From positions 1 to 64,000 of the forward strand of contig CAZWIZ010000005.1 in assembly GCA_964634385.1 (NCBI GenBank): a stretch of DNA of 64,000 bases, read 5' to 3'. Source of the stretch: JAFGXW01 sp964634385 (GTDB lineage Bacteria > Bacillota_I > Bacilli_A > Izemoplasmatales > Izemoplasmataceae). A model generated the notes under the pieces. It searched no databases, was not told the origin of the DNA, and saw only the letters and a list, made by a program, of their open reading frames with translations. Shown piece after piece: positions 14,129 through 22,956 of the stretch. Each line of letters opens with the position of its first letter. Position 1 is the stretch's first letter. The position numbers and the translations under genes are program-made.

Positions 14129-15454
14129 ATGACATTTCAAGAATTAAATATTATCGAACCTATTTTAAAGGCATTGAAGCTTAAAGAGTATTTAGTGCCA
14201 ACTCCGATTCAATCTGAATCTATCCCTGTTTTACTACAAAGAAAAGATATACTAGGTAGTGCGCAAACAGGGACAGGAAAAACCGCAGCTTTTGCGATTC
14301 CTATTTTACAAAATCTATATTTAGAAAATCATCGTAAATCGTCAAAAAGAATTATCAAAGCTCTAGTTTTAGCACCGACACGAGAACTTGCATTGCAGAT
14401 TCATGATAACTTTTTAGAATATGGTAAAAACCTTAATTTAAGAACAACAGTAATTTATGGGGGAGTTCCACAATCAAAACAAGTAAGGATTCTAAATCAA
14501 GGAGTAGATATTTTGGTAGCAACTCCGGGTAGATTACTCGATTTAGTCCAACAAAGAAAAATGACTCTTTCAAATGTATCTTACCTAGTGTTAGATGAAG
14601 CAGATAGAATGTTGGATATGGGATTTGTAAAAGACGTAAAGAAAATTGTAGCGATGGTTAAAAAAGAAAGACAGACAATGTTCTTTTCTGCAACAATGCC
14701 AAAGGCAATTGTAAGCCTATCAAATGAAATGCTACATAATCCTATAAGAGTAATGGTAACTCCTGAAGAAGAGACGATTGATAAAATCAAACAGTCTGTT
14801 TATTTCGTTGGAAAAAAGAAAAAAATTGATTTACTAGTTGATCTTTTAAAGAAGAGAGATTTAAAATCAGTTTTGGTGTTTTCGAGAACTAAACATGGTG
14901 CAAACCATATTGTAAAACTTTTAGATCAATTGAATATACCTGCAACAGCAATTCATGGGAATAAATCACAAAGTGCTAGACAAAAAGCATTAGCAGCTTT
15001 TAAATCGAAAAAAATACGAGTATTAGTTGCGACTGATATCGCGGCAAGAGGAATTGATGTAGATGAATTATCTCATGTTATAAATTTTGATTTACCGGAA
15101 GTTCCGGAAACATATATTCATCGTATTGGAAGAACAGGACGTGCAGGACTAGGTGGGTTTGCCATCTCGTTTTGTTCCAAAGATCAAGCAGACTTACTAA
15201 GAGATATTCAAAAACACATCAATATGAAAATACCGGTTATGAAAGATTCTGTGTATGCTATTGATTTAATAGATATTCCAATTGAAACAAAGAATCAAAA
15301 TTCTCCAAAAAAGAAAAGACCAAATACTCAAGGAAAACAAAATAAATCATATTCTCGTACACGTTCGAAACGTAAAAAGACAGAACCAAAAAACTTTTCA
15401 AAACATGATAGTAAGAATCAGTCTAAAAATTATAAAAATAGAAACAAACGATAG
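14129..15454 (+). CDS. DEAD-box RNA helicase
   Basis: A 441-residue RhlE/CshA-type ATP-dependent RNA helicase. Visible motifs: Q motif (TPIQSESIP), I (SAQTGTGKT), Ia (APTRELALQ), Ib (TPGRLLD), II (VLDEADRMLDMGF), III (FSATMP), IV (VLVFSRTK), V (VATDIAARGIDV), VI (HRIGRTGRAG). The C-terminal ~70 residues are a Lys/Arg/Ser/Asn-rich disordered tail that should bind RNA. AAAGGAGA selects the ATG at 14129. It is expected to unwind rRNA or mRNA structure, for example in cold adaptation. It lies inside the array's right edge and is followed by R10, so it is either the last cassette or the first flanking gene. Confidence 0.93.
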   Translation: MTFQELNIIEPILKALKLKEYLVPTPIQSESIPVLLQRKDILGSAQTGTGKTAAFAIPILQNLYLENHRKSSKRIIKALVLAPTRELALQIHDNFLEYGKNLNLRTTVIYGGVPQSKQVRILNQGVDILVATPGRLLDLVQQRKMTLSNVSYLVLDEADRMLDMGFVKDVKKIVAMVKKERQTMFFSATMPKAIVSLSNEMLHNPIRVMVTPEEETIDKIKQSVYFVGKKKKIDLLVDLLKKRDLKSVLVFSRTKHGANHIVKLLDQLNIPATAIHGNKSQSARQKALAAFKSKKIRVLVATDIAARGIDVDELSHVINFDLPEVPETYIHRIGRTGRAGLGGFAISFCSKDQADLLRDIQKHINMKIPVMKDSVYAIDLIDIPIETKNQNSPKKKRPNTQGKQNKSYSRTRSKRKKTEPKNFSKHDSKNQSKNYKNRNKR

Positions 15455-15456
15455 AT

Positions 15457-15507
15457 AAGAAACTTTCTAAGATGTCTATAAAGATTAAAATTTATTACAG
15501 AATGGCA
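15457..15507 (+). repeat. Possible last tRNA-Arg fragment relic R10
   Basis: AAGAAACTTTCTAAGATGTC ... ACAGAATGGCA keeps the start, spacing and end of the family, as in R5, but little in between. It is directly followed by a strong terminator. Confidence 0.4.
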
Positions 15508-15520
15508 ACAAACACTAAAA

Positions 15521-15541
15521 AAAGCCAATTTGGCTTTTTTT
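15521..15541 (+). terminator. Terminator after the helicase gene
   Basis: AAAGCCA-ATT-TGGCTTT followed by T. Confidence 0.8.
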
Positions 15542-15799
15542 AAAAATCTACACTACCCTATAGTAATGCTTTTTTGCACTTGTTTAACACTAAAAAAGAT
15601 TGAATAAGATTTCAACGTAATATTTACAAATGAAAAATAGTTAGATATTTTTCATTGATTAATACATAGTTTTATGCAAATTGATATTTTAACTCCTTGG
15701 CTTTTATCAGCTTTTAAATAGCATTATATTATTAATAATAAAAAATAATAAATATTTTATCAGCAATTTAGTATTAATTTGTTATAATATGATTTAGTG

Positions 15800-16081
15800 G
15801 TGCGCCGGTTCAGTTGTACATATATAACTGGTGTAAATCTAGTCTAGTAAGACATCGAAAGTCGCTAATAGTTAGCCTTAGAACTGAAGCTGTGAGGTAA
15901 GGTTTAAGCGTAGGTAAGCATCCAATCTTAAAAACTAAACTGTATGTGAATATTTGGTAAACTAAGAATATATGAAGAGCCTATTGTCTTAATAAGGCAC
16001 GTTGGGTTCTGTGAGGGGCTTATAAGACTTTCCTCACGAGGTAAAGAAACGAGGTGAAAGTCGAGAATAGTCTACTCGACA
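15800..16081 (+). ncRNA. Group II-intron-like structured RNA without reverse transcriptase
   Basis: It starts GTGCGCC, a group IIB 5' end, and contains strings typical of chloroplast-like intron domain I as I remember them (AGTCTAGTAAGACATCGAAAG, TTAGCCTTAGAACTG, GTTGGGTTCTGTGAGGGGC, AAAGAAACGAGGTGAAAG). It ends in a perfect GTCGAG/CTCGAC hairpin (16061-16081). TATAAT at 15783-15788 would start RNA almost at its first base. No maturase and no domain V/VI can be seen downstream. It is either a truncated intron or a leader for the next gene; family assignment is from memory. Confidence 0.55.
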
Positions 16082-16085
16082 TATT

Positions 16086-16724
16086 ATGAAAAAAATACAG
16101 AAACCGATTTATAATTTTCAACTTGATAATTATGAAGGAAACTTACAAAAACCAGAACTAACTGATATTATTGAGTATTCAATAATTAATGACAAATCTA
16201 TGAATAATAAATACGATTTTAGAATTGTTTTTGATTGTTGTAAAATGGAAAGAGTAACAATGAATAAAAATGAATTTAAACGTAGTGAATTTTTTGATTG
16301 TACATTTGAAAATTGTGATTTCTCAAACAATAGTTTTATAAATTCCACCTTTATTAGATGCCAGTTTATTAACTGTAGATTTACAGGAAGTCATTTTATT
16401 GATAGTTTTTTGAAACATATCGCATTTAAAGATTGTATTGGTAACCTTCTCGACATGGCTGAGTGTAAATTAGAATTTGTTGAATTTAGCAACATGAATT
16501 TACTAGAATCAAATTTCTATACAAATAAGATGAAACAAGTATTTTTTAACGAAGTAAATTTAGAAAAATCAACATTTTATGAAACGTCTTTAAAAAATGT
16601 TGATTTAAGGACATGCGATATATATGATTTAAAAATAGATGATAAAAGCATAAGAGGTTCTATTATTTCTTCTTTTCAAGCCCCTCATGTTTGTTATTTG
16701 TTGGGAATAATAGTAAAGGACTAA
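16086..16724 (+). CDS. Pentapeptide-repeat protein
   Basis: A 212-residue protein. Residues about 45-180 are pentapeptide repeats (FDCTFENCDFSNNSFINSTF, FVEFSNMNLLESNFY, VDLRTCDIYDLK), which build a right-handed four-sided beta helix. Qnr/McbG-like members mimic DNA and guard gyrase; many others have no known role. There is no Shine-Dalgarno just before the ATG. The nearest, GAGGTG (16051-16056), is 29 bases away with a 21-base hairpin between; folding that hairpin would leave about 8 unpaired bases, a normal spacing. Confidence 0.8.
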   Translation: MKKIQKPIYNFQLDNYEGNLQKPELTDIIEYSIINDKSMNNKYDFRIVFDCCKMERVTMNKNEFKRSEFFDCTFENCDFSNNSFINSTFIRCQFINCRFTGSHFIDSFLKHIAFKDCIGNLLDMAECKLEFVEFSNMNLLESNFYTNKMKQVFFNEVNLEKSTFYETSLKNVDLRTCDIYDLKIDDKSIRGSIISSFQAPHVCYLLGIIVKD

Positions 16725-16970
16725 GAGGTGTATTATAAATAGTTATTTAGCGTATGCATTGGTAATTAGACTATCAATAATCATATAGAAGAAGAGATAT
16801 TGTTATTTTTTCATATGCAATTTTGAATTGAAAATCGATGTTCTATTTTCATGGATATCAAAAAAATCTTTCAAAAGTAGCTCTTTTACAATAAATAAAT
16901 TAAATCTTATATCATGGGAAAATAAATGATATAATATTATTGAAACAGTCAATTATAAAGGAGTTATATT

Positions 16971-17309
16971 ATGAGAGGATTACGAATTGGAGTAACATTC
17001 GTTATTGTATTAGTTTTATTCCTTTTAAGTGTTTTTCAAATGCAATTAAGAGGATATGAGAAATTAGTAAGAGTTAAAGAATGGACTATTTATTATAAAA
17101 GTGAAGAAGGATGTATTGAACAAAAGGATATATTTTATTCAGATGATGAATATGATTATTACTTTAATTGTGTTTTAAGTGATAAATATTATATTATAAA
17201 AAGAGGATTTGAAGAATATTCATTAGTTTATGCCCTTGAAAATGGGTATATTGAGATAACTGAAATAGAAGGTATTATTGATTTTCAAATAGCTTCAAAT
17301 ACAAATTGA
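16971..17309 (+). CDS. Hypothetical signal-anchored protein, 112 residues
   Basis: One N-terminal membrane segment (about residues 5-24) then an acidic, Tyr-rich domain with a Cys pair (GCIEQK, NCVLSD) that could form a disulphide. AAAGGAG precedes the ATG. Not recognised. Confidence 0.6.
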   Translation: MRGLRIGVTFVIVLVLFLLSVFQMQLRGYEKLVRVKEWTIYYKSEEGCIEQKDIFYSDDEYDYYFNCVLSDKYYIIKRGFEEYSLVYALENGYIEITEIEGIIDFQIASNTN

Positions 17310-17386
17310 AAAAAATGTCAAAATTATCCATATAGAAATAATACAATATATGATAAAATATAAATGAAGATGAGAGGAGAATTACA

Positions 17387-17911
17387 ATGGAATATAAATT
17401 TACACAAACATGGACAAAAGAGGATTATGTTGCTTTTGCGATGAATCATATGTATATGAGCGTTTTTAAACTATCAAATGTTATTTTATTTACCGTAAGT
17501 ATTGGATATTTAATAATTACTCCATTAGTTACAGGAGGAGATTATACCTTTTTCTATTTAGGTATTGGAATCTTTCTATTTTTACTTATTTTTATGCTTT
17601 ACGCAAAAGTAGGAGCAAAAAAAGCATATGAAAAGAATATTGATTTAATGACAATTAATTTCCTTATTAATGATGAAGGAATAACTTATTTAAACAATAA
17701 CGGGGAATTGTTGAATCAATGGAATTCATTTTATAGTTTTAAGGAAACTGAAGATTATTTCTTTATGTATTTTAGTAAACATAAAGGAATGTTACTTGCT
17801 AAAAGAGAAATTAGTAATGAACTTCAGAAGTTTATTATTAATAATGTTTTATCACATATAGTAAATAAAAGAAAAGTCAAACTTTTAAAAGAAAAAGATA
17901 ATAATATTTAA
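17387..17911 (+). CDS. YcxB-like membrane protein
   Basis: A 174-residue protein with a short cytoplasmic N-terminus, two membrane segments (about 27-48 and 54-76) and a C-terminal domain (INDEGITYLNNNGELLNQWNSFYSFKETEDYFFMYFSKHKGMLLAKREI), the pattern of the YcxB-like family. Role unknown. GAGGAGA precedes the ATG. A response-regulator gene follows after 12 bases. Confidence 0.65.
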   Translation: MEYKFTQTWTKEDYVAFAMNHMYMSVFKLSNVILFTVSIGYLIITPLVTGGDYTFFYLGIGIFLFLLIFMLYAKVGAKKAYEKNIDLMTINFLINDEGITYLNNNGELLNQWNSFYSFKETEDYFFMYFSKHKGMLLAKREISNELQKFIINNVLSHIVNKRKVKLLKEKDNNI

Positions 17912-17923
17912 AAGGAGGATTTA

Positions 17924-18298
17924 ATGGTTAATATCTTATGTATCGATAATTCTAAAACAATAAGACAAGTAATTAAAGATTGTGTATTAGATCTAGGTTA
18001 TGGTTTTTACGAGGCAGAAAATGGAAATGTAGGATTAGAAAAAGCAGACATAATTGAAAATCTAAAAATGATTATTGTTGACTGGAATATGCCAGAAATA
18101 AGTGGTAAAGAAACATTAAAAAAATTAAAACTTAATCGTAAAATCACTAACGCTCTATATCTTGTTTTAATTAGGATTGAGAATAAAGATGAAGTTATGG
18201 AAGCACTCGAAATGGGAGCAAACGGCTACGTGTTGAAACCTTTTAGTGTTAAGGAAGTTCAAGATGAAATTGAGAAAATGATAAAAAATGCAGTCTAA
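17924..18298 (+). CDS. Stand-alone CheY-like receiver protein
   Basis: A 124-residue receiver domain with no output domain. Phospho-acceptor Asp lies in IIVDWNMPEISG and Lys in YVLKPF. Two conserved places differ: the first acidic pair is CIDNS instead of DD, and the Thr/Ser after strand 4 is replaced (YLVLIRIENK). Phosphorylation may be weak or absent. AAAGGAGG precedes the ATG. No histidine kinase is nearby. Confidence 0.8.
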   Translation: MVNILCIDNSKTIRQVIKDCVLDLGYGFYEAENGNVGLEKADIIENLKMIIVDWNMPEISGKETLKKLKLNRKITNALYLVLIRIENKDEVMEALEMGANGYVLKPFSVKEVQDEIEKMIKNAV

Positions 18299-18325
18299 GC
18301 TGCATTTTTTAAAGAGGTGTTAAAA

Positions 18326-18802
18326 ATGGACATTGAAATATTCGCAGATGATTTATTAAAAGAAGATTGTGATTTGACAAATCATCATACTGGATGCCGA
18401 GGAATTATTGTAAAAGATAATAAATACTTAATGGTTCATGTTATAAAAAAAGACGTTTATACTTTTCCAGGTGGTGGACTTGAAGAAAACGAAACATTAG
18501 AAGAATGTGCTAAAAGAGAGGTATTAGAAGAAACAGGAATTGAAGTATTAGTATTAGAAAAGAAAGTTTCTATTACCGAATATTTTCAAGATAGCGTTTG
18601 GACTAACCATTACTTTGTATGTCAATTCCTAAATAATACTAAGAATATTTCTTTAACTAAAGAAGAAATATTTTTTGGATTAGAAGTAGTATGGAAAACA
18701 TTAGATGAAGTGCTAGATATTTTAGAGAATCATCAAACTAATGATATTTTCGGACCAAATGTTCATAATAGGGAATTTTTAGGGTTTATTAACAGTATTT
18801 GA
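18326..18802 (+). CDS. Nudix hydrolase
   Basis: A 158-residue protein with a complete Nudix box, GGGLEENETLEECAKREVLEETGIEV (about residues 49-74), which binds Mg and hydrolyses nucleoside diphosphate-linked compounds. Substrate cannot be told. AAAGAGGTG selects the ATG at 18326 over a GTG at 18317. It ends with TGA, 11 bases before the next start. Confidence 0.85.
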   Translation: MDIEIFADDLLKEDCDLTNHHTGCRGIIVKDNKYLMVHVIKKDVYTFPGGGLEENETLEECAKREVLEETGIEVLVLEKKVSITEYFQDSVWTNHYFVCQFLNNTKNISLTKEEIFFGLEVVWKTLDEVLDILENHQTNDIFGPNVHNREFLGFINSI

Positions 18803-18813
18803 GGAGGGGTAAG

Positions 18814-20607
18814 ATGTCAAATATGAATATTACCAAAAGTAAGTTTATGGAATTTATTCGTTGTAATAGATATCCAGCTTTAAATAATATCTATAAACGA
18901 CGAAATTTAGATGATGCTTTAATGGATCGATATAATGATTTATTGGATTCATTACAAAATATTAGTGAAGATGTTTATGAAGATGATTTTTTAGAACCTG
19001 ATTTATCTCATTTGAGAACAATGATGCCTTATTTCACCCAAGTAGAGGTTTTAGCTGCCAAAAAAGTAATGGCTTTATTTGGCGGAGAAACAATATATGG
19101 AACAAAATATGGTGTTCAAAAATTATTCTTAAAAGACTTTAATAATTTTAATTTAATGTGTTATGTAGATATTTATAATACAAGTAAAAAAAGTATAAAC
19201 GTTATTGAAGCAAAGGCAACTACAAGTAATAAATTTATGAAATTGGGATATACTGAAGATAAAATTAGATATAATCTATTTTATTTAGATGAATCAGATA
19301 TTCTAAGACTAGAAGAAACTAGAAATCGTGACTTACTAAAAAATAAAAAATATATAAAACAAAGAAATAAATTATTTGATCGACTAGATTCAGCTGGAGT
19401 TTATGTATATGACCTTGCTTTTCAAAGATTTGTTATTGAAGGTAAAACAAAAGATGCTTCATATTATCTAGCTGTTTTAAATCATGAGTATGTTTTTGAT
19501 GGAAAATATATTAATGATGAACCCCAATATACAAATGATATAATCCGATTTGTTGATTTATCTATAATTACAAATGAGTTACAAGATAAAATTGAAAATG
19601 ATATTAATATAGTTATTAAGAGAATTATAAATGATGATGAATCTCGTGTAAAACTTGGAAAACATTGTCAACTTAAAAAAATGAGACAATGTATTTATAA
19701 AGATCTATGTTATGATATGTTTCCTGAAAAAAACAGTATATTAATGTATCTCAATAAACATCATGGATTTAAAGATCCTGATGGTATAAAACATGACTAT
19801 TTTGATCTTATAGATGAAGGATATTATACTATGGAAGATATTCCTGATTCATGGCTTACACGGAAAAATAATAGAATTCAAAGATATGTAGCACAAACGA
19901 AAAAAATTCATTTAGATGAAAGAAAAATTCAAGCTGTAATTGAAATAATTCAATATCCAATATATCATCTTGATTTTGAAAGTTTCCCATGTCCATTACC
20001 TAGATTTAAAGGAGAAAAACCATATTATCAAAGTCTATTTCAATTCAGTTTACATATTGAAAAAGAACCAGGAATTTGTGATAAACAAAATGATCATTAT
20101 GAATTTTTAGCAAGTGATTCTACTGATCAAAGATTAGAATTAGTAAAAAAACTATGTGAATATATTAAAGATGATAATGGTAGTGTTATGGTTTATAATG
20201 AAGCTTTTGAAAAGACAAGAATAAAAGAATTAGCTGTTATGTATCCGGAATATAGTGAAAAATTACTATTAATAAATAGTCGTCTATTTGATTTATTACA
20301 TGTTGTTAAAACAAATAAAAATTTATTTGTAGATCTTGGTTTTGATGAAGAAAGAGCTAAAACAGTTAATTATTATCATGAAGATTTATCTGGGTCTTAC
20401 AGTATTAAAAAGGTTTTACCAGTTTTTAGTGATTTAACATACAAAGGAATGGCAGTTGGCAATGGGATGGAAGCTGTTTATGCTTATGCTGGATTTAAAG
20501 ATTTAAATAAATCAGAGCTAGAGGTTACAAGATCTAACTTAAAAGTGTATTGTCAACAAGATACTTGGGCTATGGTTGAAATATTAGACAAGTTACGAAA
20601 GTTGTAG
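18814..20607 (+). CDS. Cas4-like/DUF2779 putative nuclease
   Basis: A 597-residue protein. The N-terminus ITKSKFMEFIRCNRYPAL and the later DIYNTSKKSINVIEAKATT (about residues 115-135) recall Cas4/RecB-like PD-(D/E)XK nucleases. The C-terminal ~220 residues match DUF2779, with HLDFESFPCPLPRF, VYNEAFEKTRIKEL and CQQDTWAMVEIL resembling the acidic motifs of a DnaQ-like 3'-5' exonuclease. Cys residues between (CQLKKMRQC, CYDMF) could hold an Fe-S cluster. DUF2779 proteins are common in Mollicutes. GAGGAGGGG selects the ATG. Function is inferred from motifs only. Confidence 0.75.
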   Translation: MSNMNITKSKFMEFIRCNRYPALNNIYKRRNLDDALMDRYNDLLDSLQNISEDVYEDDFLEPDLSHLRTMMPYFTQVEVLAAKKVMALFGGETIYGTKYGVQKLFLKDFNNFNLMCYVDIYNTSKKSINVIEAKATTSNKFMKLGYTEDKIRYNLFYLDESDILRLEETRNRDLLKNKKYIKQRNKLFDRLDSAGVYVYDLAFQRFVIEGKTKDASYYLAVLNHEYVFDGKYINDEPQYTNDIIRFVDLSIITNELQDKIENDINIVIKRIINDDESRVKLGKHCQLKKMRQCIYKDLCYDMFPEKNSILMYLNKHHGFKDPDGIKHDYFDLIDEGYYTMEDIPDSWLTRKNNRIQRYVAQTKKIHLDERKIQAVIEIIQYPIYHLDFESFPCPLPRFKGEKPYYQSLFQFSLHIEKEPGICDKQNDHYEFLASDSTDQRLELVKKLCEYIKDDNGSVMVYNEAFEKTRIKELAVMYPEYSEKLLLINSRLFDLLHVVKTNKNLFVDLGFDEERAKTVNYYHEDLSGSYSIKKVLPVFSDLTYKGMAVGNGMEAVYAYAGFKDLNKSELEVTRSNLKVYCQQDTWAMVEILDKLRKL

Positions 20608-20680
20608 TGATTTAGTTTACAAATCATATTAATATGATATAATAGTTTTTGTGATTTTGGATTATTAGGAGGAAATAAAA

Positions 20681-21970
20681 ATGGTAAAAGTAGATAAATT
20701 ATCAGGTTCTAAAGTTAGAATCGAAATAGAAGTTTCTAAAGAGTCATTTGAACAAGGACTTGAACATTCATTCAACGCTGTAAAAGATGATGTTGAAGTT
20801 AAAGGATTTAGAAAAGGGAAAGTATCAAGAACTATTTTTGAAAAACATTTTGGAGTTGAATCATTATATGAAGAAGCAATTAATCATTGTATTCAAGAAT
20901 CATATATTGACGCTGTAACCACGGAAAAAGTAACTGTTGTAGCACAACCTAAAATTGATGTTGATATTACAAAAGTAGAAAAAGGAAAAGGATTTAAATA
21001 TGTTGCCGAAGTAGCTGTTGAACCAGTTGTAACTTTAGGAGATTACAAAGATTTAGAATTTGAGAATCTTAGTGATGAAGTTAAGGATGAACAAGTTAAT
21101 ACTGAAATTAACAAATTATTAGAACAAAATGCTGAATTAGTCCTTAAAGAAGAGGGAAATTTAGAAAATGGTGATACAGCAATCTTTGATTTTGAAGGTT
21201 CTGTTGATGGGGCTTTATTCGAAGGTGGGAAAGCAGAAAACTACGAATTATTAATAGGTAGTGGACAATTTATTCCCGGATTTGAAGATAAAATGTTAGG
21301 AATGAAACTTGATGAAGAAAGAAATATAGAAATTAAATTCCCAGAAGATTATCAAGCTGAAAATCTTAAAGGAAAAGATGCTGTTTTCAAAATAAAACTA
21401 CATGAGATGAAAAGAAAAGAAATACCAGAATTAAATGATGACTTTATTAAAGAATTAGACAAAAAAGGTATTAATACAGTTGATGAATTAAGAGCTGACA
21501 CTTTAACTAAATTAAAGGATCAACTAATTTTGAAAAACAACAATACTAGAATTGATTTCGCAGTAAATAAAGCTGTTGAAAATGCAACTTATGAAATAGC
21601 ACAAGAAATGATTGAAGAGGAGAAAAATCGTTTAGTTGATAACGTTATTCAACAAGCTAAACAATATAATTTAGACTTGGATACATATTTACAATATTCA
21701 GGAATCTCAAAAGAAGATTTTGATAAAAATTTACTGAAAGATGCTGAAAAATCAATTGCTACTAGAATAGTAGTTCAAGCAATCTCAAAAGAAGAAAAAA
21801 TAGAAGCAACACAAGAAGAAAAAGATGCTAAATACGAAGAAATAGCTGCTCAATATAAAATGGACATCAATCAAGTTAAAGTAGCTGTTAATGATGAAGC
21901 TGTAGCGTCAGAAGTTGAATATAAGAAAACATTAGATTTTCTAGTGGATAGTTTAAAAATTATAAAATAA
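20681..21970 (+). CDS. tig: Trigger factor
   Basis: A 429-residue ribosome-bound chaperone and peptidyl-prolyl isomerase, of normal length. The ribosome-binding loop GFRKGKVSR (about residue 44) has Ser where most have Pro. The FKBP domain spans about 150-240 (GDTAIFDFEGSVDGALFEGGKAENYELLIGSG) and the helical arms fill the C-terminus. AGGAGG precedes the ATG and a TATAAT-like box is near 20636. It heads a tig...lon...engB series that resembles the B. subtilis order but lacks clpX. Confidence 0.95.
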   Translation: MVKVDKLSGSKVRIEIEVSKESFEQGLEHSFNAVKDDVEVKGFRKGKVSRTIFEKHFGVESLYEEAINHCIQESYIDAVTTEKVTVVAQPKIDVDITKVEKGKGFKYVAEVAVEPVVTLGDYKDLEFENLSDEVKDEQVNTEINKLLEQNAELVLKEEGNLENGDTAIFDFEGSVDGALFEGGKAENYELLIGSGQFIPGFEDKMLGMKLDEERNIEIKFPEDYQAENLKGKDAVFKIKLHEMKRKEIPELNDDFIKELDKKGINTVDELRADTLTKLKDQLILKNNNTRIDFAVNKAVENATYEIAQEMIEEEKNRLVDNVIQQAKQYNLDLDTYLQYSGISKEDFDKNLLKDAEKSIATRIVVQAISKEEKIEATQEEKDAKYEEIAAQYKMDINQVKVAVNDEAVASEVEYKKTLDFLVDSLKIIK

Positions 21971-21975
21971 TTATA

Positions 21976-22003
21976 AAAACATCACATTGTGATGTTTTTT
22001 TAT
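21976..22003 (+). terminator. Terminator of tig
   Basis: ACATCACA-TTG-TGATGT followed by seven T. Confidence 0.8.
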
Positions 22004-22054
22004 GTTAGAATAGTATGACAATTTAATAATTAAATATTATGCGAGGTGAGAAAA

Positions 22055-22873
22055 ATGTATAAATTAGCTGTATTTGATATGGATGGAACAATTCTTAATA
22101 GTAAACATGAAATCTCGAAAGAGAACAAGGATGCAATTAAGGAACTTGAAAGTAACGGAGTAAAAATTGTTATTGCGACTGGAAGACCAGGCCAATTTCT
22201 AAAAAAATTTGTTAATGATTTAGAAATAAAAGAATACGTTATAACATGCAATGGTAGTGTTATTGGTAAGCCTTTTACAGATGATTTTTTACATATTAAT
22301 ACAATTAATAAGGAAACGGTAATTAAAATAGTAGATATGTGTGAAGAAAATCATTATGATTATCTTCTTTATACAATTGATACTGTAGTAACAAAAATGA
22401 ACGATAAGCTAAATTTGATTAGAAAAGCAGAAGAATTATATGAGGAGAAAGATAAAGCTCATATTATTCAAACGGAGGATCCTAATTATATTAAAAATAA
22501 TTTTTTTCCTAATAAAATACTAATTACCGAAAAAGACCCAGTAAAATTCAAAAAATTATGGGATTTTATGAAAGGTTTTAGAAATATTGAGTATACTCAA
22601 AGCTGGGTAGGTGCGTTAGATGTATCACCTCTAGGAGATACAAAAGGTAACGCGGTTAAGATACTAGCTAAACATTATGGTATAAAAAAAGAAGAAATAG
22701 TTTCATTTGGTGATCAACTAAATGATATTACTATGATTAAATATGCAGGATTAGGAATAGCTATGGGAAATGCTGAAGATGAAGTTAAACAAATAGCTGA
22801 TTATGTTACGTTAACGAATGATGAAAGTGGAGTCGCGTTTGCTATAAAAAAAATAATTCTAAAAGAATTATAA
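22055..22873 (+). CDS. Cof-type HAD-IIB phosphatase
   Basis: A 272-residue haloacid-dehalogenase hydrolase. Motif I FDMDGTIL, motif II IATGRP, motif III Lys in DTKGNAVKIL and motif IV FGDQLNDITM are all present; the C2B cap lies between (about 80-190). Such enzymes dephosphorylate sugar phosphates, flavin or PLP; the substrate is not visible. GAGGTG selects the ATG at 22055. Confidence 0.9.
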   Translation: MYKLAVFDMDGTILNSKHEISKENKDAIKELESNGVKIVIATGRPGQFLKKFVNDLEIKEYVITCNGSVIGKPFTDDFLHINTINKETVIKIVDMCEENHYDYLLYTIDTVVTKMNDKLNLIRKAEELYEEKDKAHIIQTEDPNYIKNNFFPNKILITEKDPVKFKKLWDFMKGFRNIEYTQSWVGALDVSPLGDTKGNAVKILAKHYGIKKEEIVSFGDQLNDITMIKYAGLGIAMGNAEDEVKQIADYVTLTNDESGVAFAIKKIILKEL

Positions 22874-22956
22874 TAATTTATCTAAATTTGAATCTTGAAA
22901 ATATAAATCTTTAGTGCTTTAATTTGATTAAAAGATAATAAAATTAAAAGTATGTA

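Noticed and set aside
662..15507. CRISPR array
   Set aside because: Repeats are 50 bases of tRNA with spacings of 0.2-3 kb and genes between; no spacers or cas genes.
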